Assembly (NCBI RefSeq): GCF_000315425.1
Contig: NZ_JH992924.1
Span: forward strand, 432,695-496,694
Source: Massilia timonae CCUG 45783
GTDB taxonomy: Bacteria; Pseudomonadota; Gammaproteobacteria; Burkholderiales; Burkholderiaceae_D
Reading direction: 5' to 3'
DNA length: 64,000 bases
Below are positions 25,124 through 34,192 of the stretch, piece after piece; position 1 is the stretch's first letter; the number at the start of each line of letters is the position of its first letter. The notes under the pieces are model-generated. The model was not told the DNA's origin. It ran no database searches and saw only the letters and a program-made list of their open reading frames with translations. A program made the translations under genes and the position numbers.

Positions 25124-26422
25124 ATGGCCAGCAAAGCGGACAGCATCAAGCTCTTTTCCTTCCAGGGCGCGCCCATGCGCGCCTTCCACCTGACCTGGGT
25201 CGCCTTCTTCATCTGCTTCTTCGCCTGGTTCGCCTGCGCGCCGCTGATGCCGGTCATCAAGGGCGAATTCGGGCTCTCGATGGAGCAGATCGCCAACATC
25301 AATATCGCGGCGGTCGCGATCACCATCTTCGTGCGTCTGCTGGTCGGCCCGCTGTGCGACCGCTACGGCCCGCGCAAGACGTACACGGGTTTGCTCCTCC
25401 TGGGCGCGATTCCCGTGCTGGGCGTGGCGCTGGCGCAGAGCTACGAAGCCTTCCTGCTGGCGCGCCTGGGCATCGGCGCGGTCGGCGCCAGCTTCGTCAT
25501 CACCCAGTACCACACTTCCGTCATGTTCGGCCCGAAGGTGGTCGGCACCGCCAACGCGGCGGCGGCCGGCTGGGGCAATGCCGGCGGCGGCGCGGCGCAA
25601 GCGGTCATGCCGCTGATGCTCACCGCGATCGTGATGCTGGGCGTGAGCCAGTCGCTGAGCTGGCGCCTGGCGCTGGTGGTGCCCGGCGTGATGATGATCG
25701 TGATGGCCTTCTTCTACTGGCGCTATACGCAGGATTGCCCGGCCGGCAATTACGACGACTTGCGCAAGACCGGCCGCATGCCAGAGGGCGGCGGCAAGGG
25801 CGGCTGGGCGAGCTTCGTCGCCGGCTGCCGCAACTACCGCGCCTGGCTGCTGTTCGTCACCTATGGCGCCTGCTTCGGCATCGAGATCTTCATCCACAAC
25901 ATCGCCGCCGTGTACTACGTCGAGCACTTCGACCTGTCGCTGGCCCAGGCCGGCATGGCCGCCGGCAGCTTCGGCCTGCTGGCGCTGTTCGCCCGCGCGC
26001 TGGGCGGCTGGCTGTCGGACAAGGCGGCTCTGTCGGGTGACCTGAACCGCCGCGTGACCGTGCTGTTCGTGCTGATGATCGGCGAAGGCCTTGGCCTCCT
26101 GTGGTTCGCCCAGGCCGAGGGCGTGGTGTTCGCCGTGGTCGCGATGCTGGTGTTCGGCCTGTTCACCCACATGGCGTGCGGCGCGATCTATGCGCTGGTG
26201 CCGTTCATCGCGCCGAAGGCGCTGGGCGGCGTGGCCGGCATCGTCGGCGCCGGCGGCAACGTCGGCGCGGTGGCGGCCGGCTTCCTGATGAAGGGCACGG
26301 GCGACATCAAGCAGACGCTCACGATCCTCAGCGGCCTGGTGCTGGTCGCCAGCGTCTGCGCCATCGCAGCCCGATTCACCGCGACCAGCGCCAGCACGGC
26401 GCCGGCAGCCGCAGCAGCTTGA
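25124..26422 (+). CDS. narK: Nitrate/nitrite MFS transporter
   Basis: 432-aa major facilitator with about 12 membrane helices, NarK/NasA-transporter (NNP) family, importing nitrate for assimilation. Nitrate-signature regions are FVITQYHTSVMFGPKVVGTANAAAAGWGNAGGGAAQ and FTHMACGAIYALVPF...GGVAGIVGAGGNVGAV. The conserved Arg residues in FVRLLVGPLCDRYGPRKTY and the loop DKAALSGDLNRR fit the family. ATG 25124 has AAAGGAAG upstream, directly after the leader terminator. nirB follows 14 bp downstream. Confidence 0.95.
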   Translation: MASKADSIKLFSFQGAPMRAFHLTWVAFFICFFAWFACAPLMPVIKGEFGLSMEQIANINIAAVAITIFVRLLVGPLCDRYGPRKTYTGLLLLGAIPVLGVALAQSYEAFLLARLGIGAVGASFVITQYHTSVMFGPKVVGTANAAAAGWGNAGGGAAQAVMPLMLTAIVMLGVSQSLSWRLALVVPGVMMIVMAFFYWRYTQDCPAGNYDDLRKTGRMPEGGGKGGWASFVAGCRNYRAWLLFVTYGACFGIEIFIHNIAAVYYVEHFDLSLAQAGMAAGSFGLLALFARALGGWLSDKAALSGDLNRRVTVLFVLMIGEGLGLLWFAQAEGVVFAVVAMLVFGLFTHMACGAIYALVPFIAPKALGGVAGIVGAGGNVGAVAAGFLMKGTGDIKQTLTILSGLVLVASVCAIAARFTATSASTAPAAAAA

Positions 26423-26436
26423 TTAGGGAGCAGCAA

Positions 26437-28962
26437 ATGCATATCGTCGTCATCGGCCACGGCATGGTGGGCCACAAATTCCTCGAAACCCTGGCCGCCA
26501 GCGGCCGGGAAGACCTGCGCGTGACGGTGCTGGGCGAAGAGCCGCGGCCGGCCTACGACCGCGTGCACCTGTCGGAGTTCTTTGCCGGTAAAAGTGCGGA
26601 CGACCTGTCGCTGGTCGCGCCCGGCTTCTTCGACCGGCAAGACATGGTGTTGCGCCTGAACGCGAAAGTGGTCGGGATCGATCGCGCGGCGCAGCAGGTG
26701 ACCCTGGCCGACGGCTCCTCCGTCGCCTACGATCGCCTCGTGCTGGCGACCGGGTCGTATCCCTTCGTGCCGCCGGTGCCGGGCGCCGACCGCAAGGATT
26801 GCTTCGTCTATCGCACCATCGAAGACCTGGAGGCGATGCAGGAATGCGGCGCGCGGTCGAAGTCGGGCGTCGTGGTCGGCGGCGGCCTGCTGGGCCTTGA
26901 ATGCGCCAAGGCGCTGCGCGACCTGGGCCTGAACGCGCACGTGGTCGAATTCGCGCCGCGCCTGATGGCGGTGCAGGTCGACGATCCAGGCGCGCGCGTG
27001 CTGCGCACCCGCATCGAGGAGCTGGGCGTCGGCGTCCATACCGGCAAGAACACGCTGGCCATCGTCGATGGCGAAGAAACCACCCACCGCATGCAGTTCG
27101 CGGACGGCACGCACCTGGACACCGACATGATCGTGTTCTCGGCCGGCATCCGCCCGCGCGACGAGCTGGCGCGCGCTTGCGGCCTCGAGATCGGCCCGCG
27201 CGGCGGCATCGTCATCGACGACCGTTGCCAGACCTCGGACCCGCACATCTATGCCATCGGCGAATGCGCCTTGTGGAACGGCCAACTGTTCGGCCTGGTC
27301 GCGCCGGGCTACGATATGGCGCGCACCGCGGCGCGGCACCTGGCAGGCACGGAATGCGGTTTCGCTGGCGCCGACATGAGCACCAAATTGAAACTGATGG
27401 GCGTGGACGTGGCCAGCATCGGCGACGCCCACGGCGCCACGCCGGGCAGCCGCAGCTATCAGTTCCTCGATGAACGTCGCCAGACTTACCGCAAGATCGT
27501 CGTCTCCAGCTGCGGCAAATACCTGCTGGGCGGCGTGCTGGTGGGCGAGGCGTCGGCTTACGGCGCGCTGCTGCAGACGATGCTGAACAGGATCGAGCTG
27601 CCGGAGGCGCCGGAATACCTGATCCTGCCCGACACCGGCGCGGCGCGTCCGGCGATCGGCGTCGACAAGCTGCCGGCCACGGCCCAGGTCTGCTCGTGCA
27701 ACGACGTCAGCAAGGGCGCGCTGTGCGAAGCGGTGGCCGGCGGCGCCACCACCATCGGCGCCCTCAAGAGCTGCACCTCGGCCGGCACCGCCTGCGGCGG
27801 ATGCGTGCCACTGGTGACGCAGGTCCTCAATGCCGAGCTGAAGAAACTGGGCGTGGCGGTCAACAACCACCTGTGCGAACACTTTCCGTACTCGCGCCAG
27901 GAGCTGTACCACCTGGTGCGTGTCGAAGGTATCAAGGACTTCGGCGAGCTGCTGGCGCGCCACGGCAAGGGACTCGGTTGCGACGTCTGCAAGCCGACCG
28001 CCGCCAACATCCTGGCCTCGGTGTGGAACGATTTCGTGTTGAAACCGAAGCACGCCAGCCTGCAGGATTCTAACGACTACTTCCTCGGCAACATCCAGAA
28101 GGACGGCACCTACTCGGTGGTGCCGCGCATGCCGGGCGGCGAAGTCACGGCCGACGGCTTGATCGCAGTGGGGATGGTGGCCAAGAAGTATGGCCTGTAC
28201 ACCAAGATCACCGGCGGCCAGCGGGTCGACCTGTTCGGCGCCCGCGTGGACCAGCTGCCGGCGATCTGGGAAGAGCTGATCGCGGCCGGCTTCGAATCGG
28301 GCCACGCCTATGGCAAGTCGCTGCGCACGGTGAAATCCTGCGTCGGCTCGACCTGGTGCCGCTATGGCGTCGGCGACAGCGTCGGCTTCGCCATCGCGCT
28401 GGAAAACCGCTATAAAGGCTTGCGCGCGCCGCACAAGATCAAGTTCGGCGTCTCGGGCTGCACCCGCGAATGCGCCGAGGCCCAGGGCAAGGACGTTGGC
28501 CTGATCGCCACCGACAAGGGCTGGAACCTGTACGTGTGCGGCAATGGCGGCATGAAGCCGCGCCACGCCGAATTGATCGCCTCGAACCTCTCCGAAGAAG
28601 AGGTGGTGCGCCTGACCGACCGCTTCCTGATGTTCTACGTGCGCACGGCCGAGCGCCTGCAGCGCACCAGCACCTGGCGCGAGAACCTGGAAGGTGGTCT
28701 CGATTACCTGAAGGCGGTGGTGGTCGACGACAGCCTCGGCATCGCGCAGGAGCTGGAAGCGCAGATGCAGCACGTGGTCGACACCTATGCCTGCGAATGG
28801 AAGGAGGCCGTCACCGATCCGACCGTGCGCCGCCGCTTCCGCCACTTCGTCAACAGCGCGCAGGTCGACGAGAACGTCGTGTTCGTGCCCGAGCGCGGGC
28901 AGGTGCGTCCCGCCACTTTCGACGAACGCCGTCGCGTCATTCCCATCGCCAGCGCAGCATAA
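26437..28962 (+). CDS. nirB: NAD(P)H nitrite reductase large subunit
   Basis: 841-aa cytosolic assimilatory nitrite reductase, reducing nitrite to ammonium. Domain order: FAD/NAD(P)H Rossmann folds (VVIGHGMVGHKFLE; VVVGGGLLGLECAKAL), a BFD-type [2Fe-2S] domain (CSCNDVSKGAL ... CGGCVP, about 425-480), then the sulfite/nitrite reductase ferredoxin-like and siroheme/[4Fe-4S] domains with Cys ligands in CVGSTWCRYG and SGCTRECAEAQ. Length matches E. coli NirB (847). AGGGAG precedes ATG 26437. Works with NirD, next gene. Confidence 0.97.
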   Translation: MHIVVIGHGMVGHKFLETLAASGREDLRVTVLGEEPRPAYDRVHLSEFFAGKSADDLSLVAPGFFDRQDMVLRLNAKVVGIDRAAQQVTLADGSSVAYDRLVLATGSYPFVPPVPGADRKDCFVYRTIEDLEAMQECGARSKSGVVVGGGLLGLECAKALRDLGLNAHVVEFAPRLMAVQVDDPGARVLRTRIEELGVGVHTGKNTLAIVDGEETTHRMQFADGTHLDTDMIVFSAGIRPRDELARACGLEIGPRGGIVIDDRCQTSDPHIYAIGECALWNGQLFGLVAPGYDMARTAARHLAGTECGFAGADMSTKLKLMGVDVASIGDAHGATPGSRSYQFLDERRQTYRKIVVSSCGKYLLGGVLVGEASAYGALLQTMLNRIELPEAPEYLILPDTGAARPAIGVDKLPATAQVCSCNDVSKGALCEAVAGGATTIGALKSCTSAGTACGGCVPLVTQVLNAELKKLGVAVNNHLCEHFPYSRQELYHLVRVEGIKDFGELLARHGKGLGCDVCKPTAANILASVWNDFVLKPKHASLQDSNDYFLGNIQKDGTYSVVPRMPGGEVTADGLIAVGMVAKKYGLYTKITGGQRVDLFGARVDQLPAIWEELIAAGFESGHAYGKSLRTVKSCVGSTWCRYGVGDSVGFAIALENRYKGLRAPHKIKFGVSGCTRECAEAQGKDVGLIATDKGWNLYVCGNGGMKPRHAELIASNLSEEEVVRLTDRFLMFYVRTAERLQRTSTWRENLEGGLDYLKAVVVDDSLGIAQELEAQMQHVVDTYACEWKEAVTDPTVRRRFRHFVNSAQVDENVVFVPERGQVRPATFDERRRVIPIASAA

Positions 28963-28973
28963 AGGAGAGCATC

Positions 28974-29321
28974 ATGCACCGTGATCTTCAACTCGAACAC
29001 TGGACCGCCGTCTGCCTACTTTCCGACATCGTGCCCGATACCGGCGTGTGCGCCTTGCTGAACGGCCGCCAGGTGGCCGTGTTCCGCGTCGGCGCCGATG
29101 AGCCGAGGGTGTTCGCCATCGATAACTACGATCCGAATTCGCAGGCCGCCGTGCTGTCGCGCGGACTGGTGGGCAGCATCGGCGAGCGCATCGTCGTTGC
29201 GTCCCCGATCTACAAGCAGCATTTCGACCTGCAGAGCGGCGAGTGCCTGGAAGCGCCGGCGCATTCGGTCGCCAGCTATCCGGCGCGGATCGACGGCGGA
29301 CAGGTGTGGGTCGCCGCATGA
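28974..29321 (+). CDS. nirD: NAD(P)H nitrite reductase small subunit
   Basis: 115-aa Rieske-fold protein that lacks the Cys/His iron-sulfur ligands, as is normal for NirD; it is the small subunit of the NirBD nitrite reductase. Conserved segments: VCALLNGRQVAVFRV, VFAIDNYDPNSQAAVLSRGLVGSIG and ASPIYKQHFDLQSGECLE. AAGGAGAG lies before ATG 28974. Its stop overlaps the start of the next oxidoreductase gene (ATGA), so the two are coupled. Confidence 0.95.
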   Translation: MHRDLQLEHWTAVCLLSDIVPDTGVCALLNGRQVAVFRVGADEPRVFAIDNYDPNSQAAVLSRGLVGSIGERIVVASPIYKQHFDLQSGECLEAPAHSVASYPARIDGGQVWVAA

Positions 29322-30535
29322 AACCGTCATTGGTCGTGGTCGGCAACGGCATGGCCGGCATGCGCACTGTCGAGGAGCTGCTGGCGCTGGCGCCCGATCT
29401 GTACGACATCACCGTGTTCGGCGCCGAGCCGCGCGTGAACTACAACCGCATCATGCTGTCGCCGGTCCTGGCCGGCGAAAAGACGGCGGACGAGATCGTG
29501 CTGCATCCGCGCAGCTGGTACGAGGAGCACGGCATCACCCTGCATGCGGGCGACCCGGTGGTGGCGATCGACCGCAAGCGGCGCGTCGTGCGCGCCCGGT
29601 CGGGCAAGGAAGTGGCCTACGACCGCCTGCTGCTGGCGACCGGCTCGCAACCCTTCATCGTGCCGGTGCCGGGCGCCGAGCTGCCCGGCGTGGTGGGTTT
29701 TCGCGACCTGGACGACGTCGACGCCATGCTGCAGGCGGCGCGCGAGGGCCGGCATGCGGTCGTGATCGGTGGCGGCCTGCTCGGACTGGAAGCGGCCAAC
29801 GGCCTGCTGCGTCGCGGCATGGACGTCACCGTGGTGCACCTGACCGGGAGCCTGCTCAACCAGCAGCTCGACGGCGACGCCTCAACGCTGCTCAAGCGCG
29901 CGCTGGAGGGACGCGGCCTGCGCATCCTGCTAGGCGCCCAGACCGAGGCCATCCTTGGCGCCGGCAAGGTGGAGGGCGTGCGCTTCAAGGACGGCACGCA
30001 AGTGCCGGCCGACCTGGTGGTGATGGCGGCCGGCGTGCGTCCCAATGTGGCGCTGGCGCGCGCCGCAGGCCTGCACGTCGAGCGCGCCATCGTGGTTGAC
30101 GACACCTTGCAAAGTTTCGACCCGCGAGTGTATGCGGTGGGCGAATGCGTCCAGCATCGCAAGGCGACCTTCGGCCTGGTGGCGCCGATCTGGGACCAGG
30201 CGCGCGTGTGCGCCGCCCACCTGGCAGGCCTGGGCCATCGCCGCTACGTGCAGCAGGCCACGGCCACCAAGCTGAAGGTCACCGGCATCGACCTGTACTC
30301 GGCCGGCGACATCGTCGGCGGGCCGGGCACGCAAGACCTGGTGCTGCGCGACCGCCGCGCCGGCGTCTATAAACGCCTGGTGCTCGAGGGGAACCGCATC
30401 ACGGGCGCCGTGCTGTATGGCGACGTGCTCGATGGTCCCTGGTATTTCGACCTGATCCAGCGTGGCGCCGACGTGTCGGCGCTGCGCGATCGATTGTTGT
30501 TCGGGCCTGCCATGTGTGAAGCGCAGGCCGCATAG
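29318..30535 (+). CDS. FAD-dependent oxidoreductase of the nitrate reductase (NasB-like)
   Basis: 405-aa pyridine-nucleotide:FAD oxidoreductase homologous to the first half of NirB, but without its [2Fe-2S] and siroheme domains. FAD motif LVVVGNGMAGMRTVEELL at residues 5-22, NAD(P) motif AVVIGGGLLGLEAANGL around 150, and the FAD-proximal RVYAVGECVQHRKATFGLVAP. Placed between nirD and nasA with start overlapping the nirD stop, it most likely delivers NAD(P)H electrons to the catalytic nitrate reductase NasA, through the NasA C-terminal [2Fe-2S] domain. Confidence 0.88.
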   Translation: MKPSLVVVGNGMAGMRTVEELLALAPDLYDITVFGAEPRVNYNRIMLSPVLAGEKTADEIVLHPRSWYEEHGITLHAGDPVVAIDRKRRVVRARSGKEVAYDRLLLATGSQPFIVPVPGAELPGVVGFRDLDDVDAMLQAAREGRHAVVIGGGLLGLEAANGLLRRGMDVTVVHLTGSLLNQQLDGDASTLLKRALEGRGLRILLGAQTEAILGAGKVEGVRFKDGTQVPADLVVMAAGVRPNVALARAAGLHVERAIVVDDTLQSFDPRVYAVGECVQHRKATFGLVAPIWDQARVCAAHLAGLGHRRYVQQATATKLKVTGIDLYSAGDIVGGPGTQDLVLRDRRAGVYKRLVLEGNRITGAVLYGDVLDGPWYFDLIQRGADVSALRDRLLFGPAMCEAQAA

Positions 30536-30548
30536 AAGAGAGTCACTC

Positions 30549-33239
30549 ATGTCGCACATGCCGATCCCGCTGCAAGAAGTCCGCACCACCTGTCCCTACT
30601 GCGGCGTCGGCTGCGGCGTGAAAGCCACGCCGCTGGGCGATGGCGGCGCGCTGATCGAGGGCGACGCTGGCCATGCGGCGAGCCGCGGCCGCCTGTGCGT
30701 CAAGGGCTCGGCCCTGGGCGAGACGCTGGGCCTGGATGGCCGCCTGCTCCATCCGGCCGTAAGGCGCGACGGCGCCATGGCGCGCGCCGGCTGGGAGGAG
30801 GCGCTGGACACCGTCGCCGACGGCTTCAGGCGCATCATCGCCGAGCACGGTCCGGATGCGGTGGCCCTCTATGTCTCGGGGCAGATCCTCACCGAGGACT
30901 ACTACGTCGCCAACAAGTTCATGAAGGGCTACGTCGGCAGCGCCAATATCGACACCAATTCGCGCCTGTGCATGTCGTCCGCCGTGGCCGGCCACAAGCG
31001 CGCCTTCGGCGAAGACGTGGTGCCCGGCTGCTACGAGGACTTCGAACTGGCCGACGCGATCGTGCTGGTCGGCTCGAACGCCGCCTGGTGCCATCCGACG
31101 CTGTTCCAGCGCATCGTCAAGGCGAAGGAGGCGCGGCCCGAACTGCAGATCGTCGTGCTCGACCCGCGCCGCACGGCCACCTGCGAGCTGGCCGACCTGC
31201 ACCTGCCGCTCAAGCCGGGCAGCGATGTGCGGCTGTTCAACGGCCTGCTAACCTATCTGGTGGGCGAGGGGGCCGTCGACCACGCTTTCGTCGCGGCGCA
31301 TACCAGCGGCATGGAGGCGGCGCTGGACGAGGCCAGGCTTGGCGGTGACGTGGAGGAGGTGGCGCGCGCCTGCGGCGTCGATCCGGCCCAGCTGCGCGCT
31401 TTCTATGAACTGTTCGCGCGCACCGAGAAAGTGGTGACGGCGTTTTCGATGGGCGTGAACCAATCATCGAGCGGCACCGACAAGGTCAACGGCATCATCA
31501 ACTGCCACCTGCTCACCGGCCGCATCGGCCGTCCCGGCATGGGTCCGTTCTCGCTGACCGGCCAGCCGAACGCGATGGGCGGACGCGAAGTGGGCGGCCT
31601 GGCGAACATGCTGGCGGCCCACCTCGACCTGGACAACGCCGGCCACCGCGAGGCGGTGCGCAGCTTCTGGGGCGCGCCGCGCATCGCCGACAAGCCGGGC
31701 CTGAAGGCGGTGGACCTGTTCCGCGCGGTGGAGGCGGGCAAGGTCAAGGCGGTGTGGATCATGGCCACCAATCCGGTGGTCAGCATGCCGGACGCCGACC
31801 AGGTGCGGCGCGCGCTGGCCGCCTGCGAACTGGTGGTGGTGTCGGACGTGGTGGCGAACACCGACGTCGCGCCGTATGCGCATGTGCTGCTGCCGGCGCT
31901 GGCCTGGGGCGAGAAGGATGGCACGGTGACCAATTCCGAGCGCTGCATCTCGCGCCAGCGCGCCTTCCTGCCGGCGCCGGGAGAAGCGCGCGCCGACTGG
32001 CAGGCGCTGTGCGACGTGGCCCGGCGCATGGGCTTTGCCGGCTTCGATTACGACGGCGCGCACGCGATTTTTGATGAGCACGCGCGCCTGTCCACCTGGA
32101 AGAATGACGAAGACGGCTACCGCCGTGCTTTTCGGCTCGATCCGCTGGTCGGCATAGACCGCGCGGCCTACGATGCGCTGGAACCGGTGCAATGGCCGCT
32201 GCGCGCACCGACCGACGGCGCCGCGCGGCTGTTCGGCGATGGTCGTTTCTCTCACCCGGACGGCAAGGCGCGCTTCGTCGCGACCGCGCCGCGGCTACCC
32301 GTGCACGCGACGGGCGGAGAGTATCCTCTGGCGCTCAACACCGGCCGCCTGCGCGACCAATGGCACACGATGACGCGCACTGGCAAGTCGCCGCGGCTGG
32401 CCGGCCATGCGGCGGAACCCTTCGTGGATTTGCATCCGCACGACGCGCTGCTCGCCGGCGTGCGCGAAGGAGAACTGGCCCGTGTGAGCTCGCAGTGGGG
32501 CGCGATGGTGGCGCGCGTGGCGCATGGCGGCGGCATCGCGCGCGGCGCGGTGTTCGTGCCGATCCACTGGAATGGGCACAACGCCTCCGATGCGCGCGTC
32601 GGCGCACTGGTCAATCCGGAGGTCGATCCGGTGTCGGGCGAGCCCGAGTTCAAGCACACGCCGGTGCGGGTGGAACCGTTCGGCGTGGCCTGGCATGGCT
32701 TCATCCTGAGCCGCACCGAACTGAACCTGGAACGGGTGGCGCACTGGACGCGCGTGCGCGGCAGCGGCTTCCTGCGCTATGAGCTGGGCGGTCGCGAGCC
32801 GGTATCGCCCGCGATGGCGCGCGCGCTGCTCGGGGCGGACGAGGACGCCGACTGGATCGAGTACGAGGACAAGTCGGAAGGCATGCTGCGGGCGGCGCTC
32901 GTGGTCGATGGTCGCCTGGAAGCCTGCCTGTTCGCGTCGCGCCGGCCCGACTTGCCGGCGCGCGCCTGGCTCGGCGGATTGTTCGCGCAAGCCGAACTGA
33001 GCGCACGCGAACGCGCGACCTTGCTGGCCGGCCGCGCGCCGACGCTGGGACCGGACCCGGGGCCGACCGTCTGCTCCTGCTTTGGCGTCGGCCGCAACAC
33101 GATCTGCACGGCGATCGACAAGCAGGGCTTGACGACGCCGGCCGAGGTAACCGCCTGCCTGCGGGCCGGCGGCAACTGTGGGTCGTGCCTGCCCGAGATC
33201 AGGTCGCTGTTGCAGGAGGCGCGCTCAGCCGTGGCGTGA
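30549..33239 (+). CDS. nasA: Assimilatory nitrate reductase catalytic subunit
   Basis: 896-aa cytosolic molybdopterin oxidoreductase reducing nitrate to nitrite. The N-terminal [4Fe-4S] site CPYCGVGCGV ... GRLCVKG (C-x2-C-x3-C-x(n)-C) and molybdenum-domain segments SRLCMSSAVAGHKRAFGED (conserved Cys-Met region), MGVNQSSSGTDKVNGIINCHLLTG and GKSPRLAGHAAEPFVDLHP are clear. A C-terminal BFD-like [2Fe-2S] domain (CSCFGVGRNTI ... GGNCGSCLPEI) marks the NADH-dependent Klebsiella-type enzyme. It is the last gene of the operon; 5 bp separate its stop from the convergent gene. Confidence 0.96.
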   Translation: MSHMPIPLQEVRTTCPYCGVGCGVKATPLGDGGALIEGDAGHAASRGRLCVKGSALGETLGLDGRLLHPAVRRDGAMARAGWEEALDTVADGFRRIIAEHGPDAVALYVSGQILTEDYYVANKFMKGYVGSANIDTNSRLCMSSAVAGHKRAFGEDVVPGCYEDFELADAIVLVGSNAAWCHPTLFQRIVKAKEARPELQIVVLDPRRTATCELADLHLPLKPGSDVRLFNGLLTYLVGEGAVDHAFVAAHTSGMEAALDEARLGGDVEEVARACGVDPAQLRAFYELFARTEKVVTAFSMGVNQSSSGTDKVNGIINCHLLTGRIGRPGMGPFSLTGQPNAMGGREVGGLANMLAAHLDLDNAGHREAVRSFWGAPRIADKPGLKAVDLFRAVEAGKVKAVWIMATNPVVSMPDADQVRRALAACELVVVSDVVANTDVAPYAHVLLPALAWGEKDGTVTNSERCISRQRAFLPAPGEARADWQALCDVARRMGFAGFDYDGAHAIFDEHARLSTWKNDEDGYRRAFRLDPLVGIDRAAYDALEPVQWPLRAPTDGAARLFGDGRFSHPDGKARFVATAPRLPVHATGGEYPLALNTGRLRDQWHTMTRTGKSPRLAGHAAEPFVDLHPHDALLAGVREGELARVSSQWGAMVARVAHGGGIARGAVFVPIHWNGHNASDARVGALVNPEVDPVSGEPEFKHTPVRVEPFGVAWHGFILSRTELNLERVAHWTRVRGSGFLRYELGGREPVSPAMARALLGADEDADWIEYEDKSEGMLRAALVVDGRLEACLFASRRPDLPARAWLGGLFAQAELSARERATLLAGRAPTLGPDPGPTVCSCFGVGRNTICTAIDKQGLTTPAEVTACLRAGGNCGSCLPEIRSLLQEARSAVA

Positions 33240-33244
33240 CCGGA

Positions 33245-34189
33245 TCACGATGCCCCATCGCGGCACTCCGGATGCAAACCACGCGAGCGCACCACCGGCG
33301 CCTCGTTGCCGAACAGCGGCAACTCGATATACGGCCGCTCGGTGCCCGACACCGCCAGCACATAGGCCTGGCGCTCGAGCCGGTGCTGCAGCACGACCTG
33401 CGCCACGTAGGCCGGGGCCAGCACGCGCTGGGCCTTGCGCTTGCCCAGGTCGAGATAGCCGAAGCGCATCACGGCCGACTGCACGACGTCGCTCGGCAGC
33501 CGGTCCTTCGACTTGCCCAGCACGCTGGCCAGGCGTTCGGCCAGCTGGCGCGCCGCCAGTTCGGCCTCGATGACGGGCGCGCTGTCGAGCACTTCGGCAT
33601 CGCTGTGGCGGATGTTCAGCGCGAGCGCGTCAACCGTGCCGTCGCCGGCCAGGCGCAGCGCCACCGAGGCGGCGCCCAGCACCGGGATTTCTCCCACCGC
33701 ATGGCGCCAGGCGCCGGTGGCGCGCACCAGCAGCGTGTCCGACAGCTTCTGGTCGCGGTCGCTGCCGCGCGCCTTGGTCTGCCACAGGCGTTCGAAGGCA
33801 AGGCTGCCGCGCTCACCGACCCAGGCGGCGAGGTCGATGCGCTGCGCGGCTTGTTCCAGCTGGCGCACCAGCACCGGCGTTTCTTCCAGCCGCTGCCACG
33901 GCGCCTGGAACGGCGCCAGGCCGGACACGTACTGCAGCGCGCCCGAGGCGTGGTAGACCACGGCGCGCGCGCCGTCGGCCAGGTGCACCACGCTGCGCTC
34001 GCCGCGGTCGGCCAGGTTGGCGCGGTCGTGGCGGCAGATGTCGGCTTCGTGCAGCGCGGTCAGGAAGCGGTTCATGTTGGCGCGCGCGTCGTCGCGGGTG
34101 AGCGGGGTGAGCGCGATCACGTCGGCGCGGCCGGGCACGGCATGCGCGCCGGTCTTCATCAGGGTATCGATCAGGGTTTGCTGGTTCAT
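33245..34189 (-). CDS. Uncharacterised protein paired with peptidase-like gene
   Basis: 314-aa protein that I do not recognise. No signal peptide or membrane helix. Residues 1-130 look alpha/beta (DVIALTPLTRDDARANMNRFLTAL; GARAVVYHASGALQYVSG). Residues about 165-300 have alternating beta strands and Ala-rich helices (ASVALRLAGDGTVDALAL; VLAPAYVAQVVLQHRLERQAYVLAV), vaguely reminiscent of PepSY/FTP-type inhibitory folds. It begins 3 nt after the stop of the DUF6345-like gene, so the two are an obligate operon; a regulator, chaperone or prodomain-like partner is plausible but unproven. Confidence 0.72.
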   Translation of the reverse strand: MNQQTLIDTLMKTGAHAVPGRADVIALTPLTRDDARANMNRFLTALHEADICRHDRANLADRGERSVVHLADGARAVVYHASGALQYVSGLAPFQAPWQRLEETPVLVRQLEQAAQRIDLAAWVGERGSLAFERLWQTKARGSDRDQKLSDTLLVRATGAWRHAVGEIPVLGAASVALRLAGDGTVDALALNIRHSDAEVLDSAPVIEAELAARQLAERLASVLGKSKDRLPSDVVQSAVMRFGYLDLGKRKAQRVLAPAYVAQVVLQHRLERQAYVLAVSGTERPYIELPLFGNEAPVVRSRGLHPECRDGAS

Positions 34190-34192
34190 GGT

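Noticed and set aside
26188..28845. 885-codon open frame antisense to narK/nirB
   Set aside because: Antisense shadow of nirB; composition typical of a reversed GC-rich gene, no recognisable protein.
28974..29321. nirD as a Rieske [2Fe-2S] protein
   Set aside because: The fold matches but the Cys/His ligands are absent, as is normal for NirD, so no cluster is claimed.
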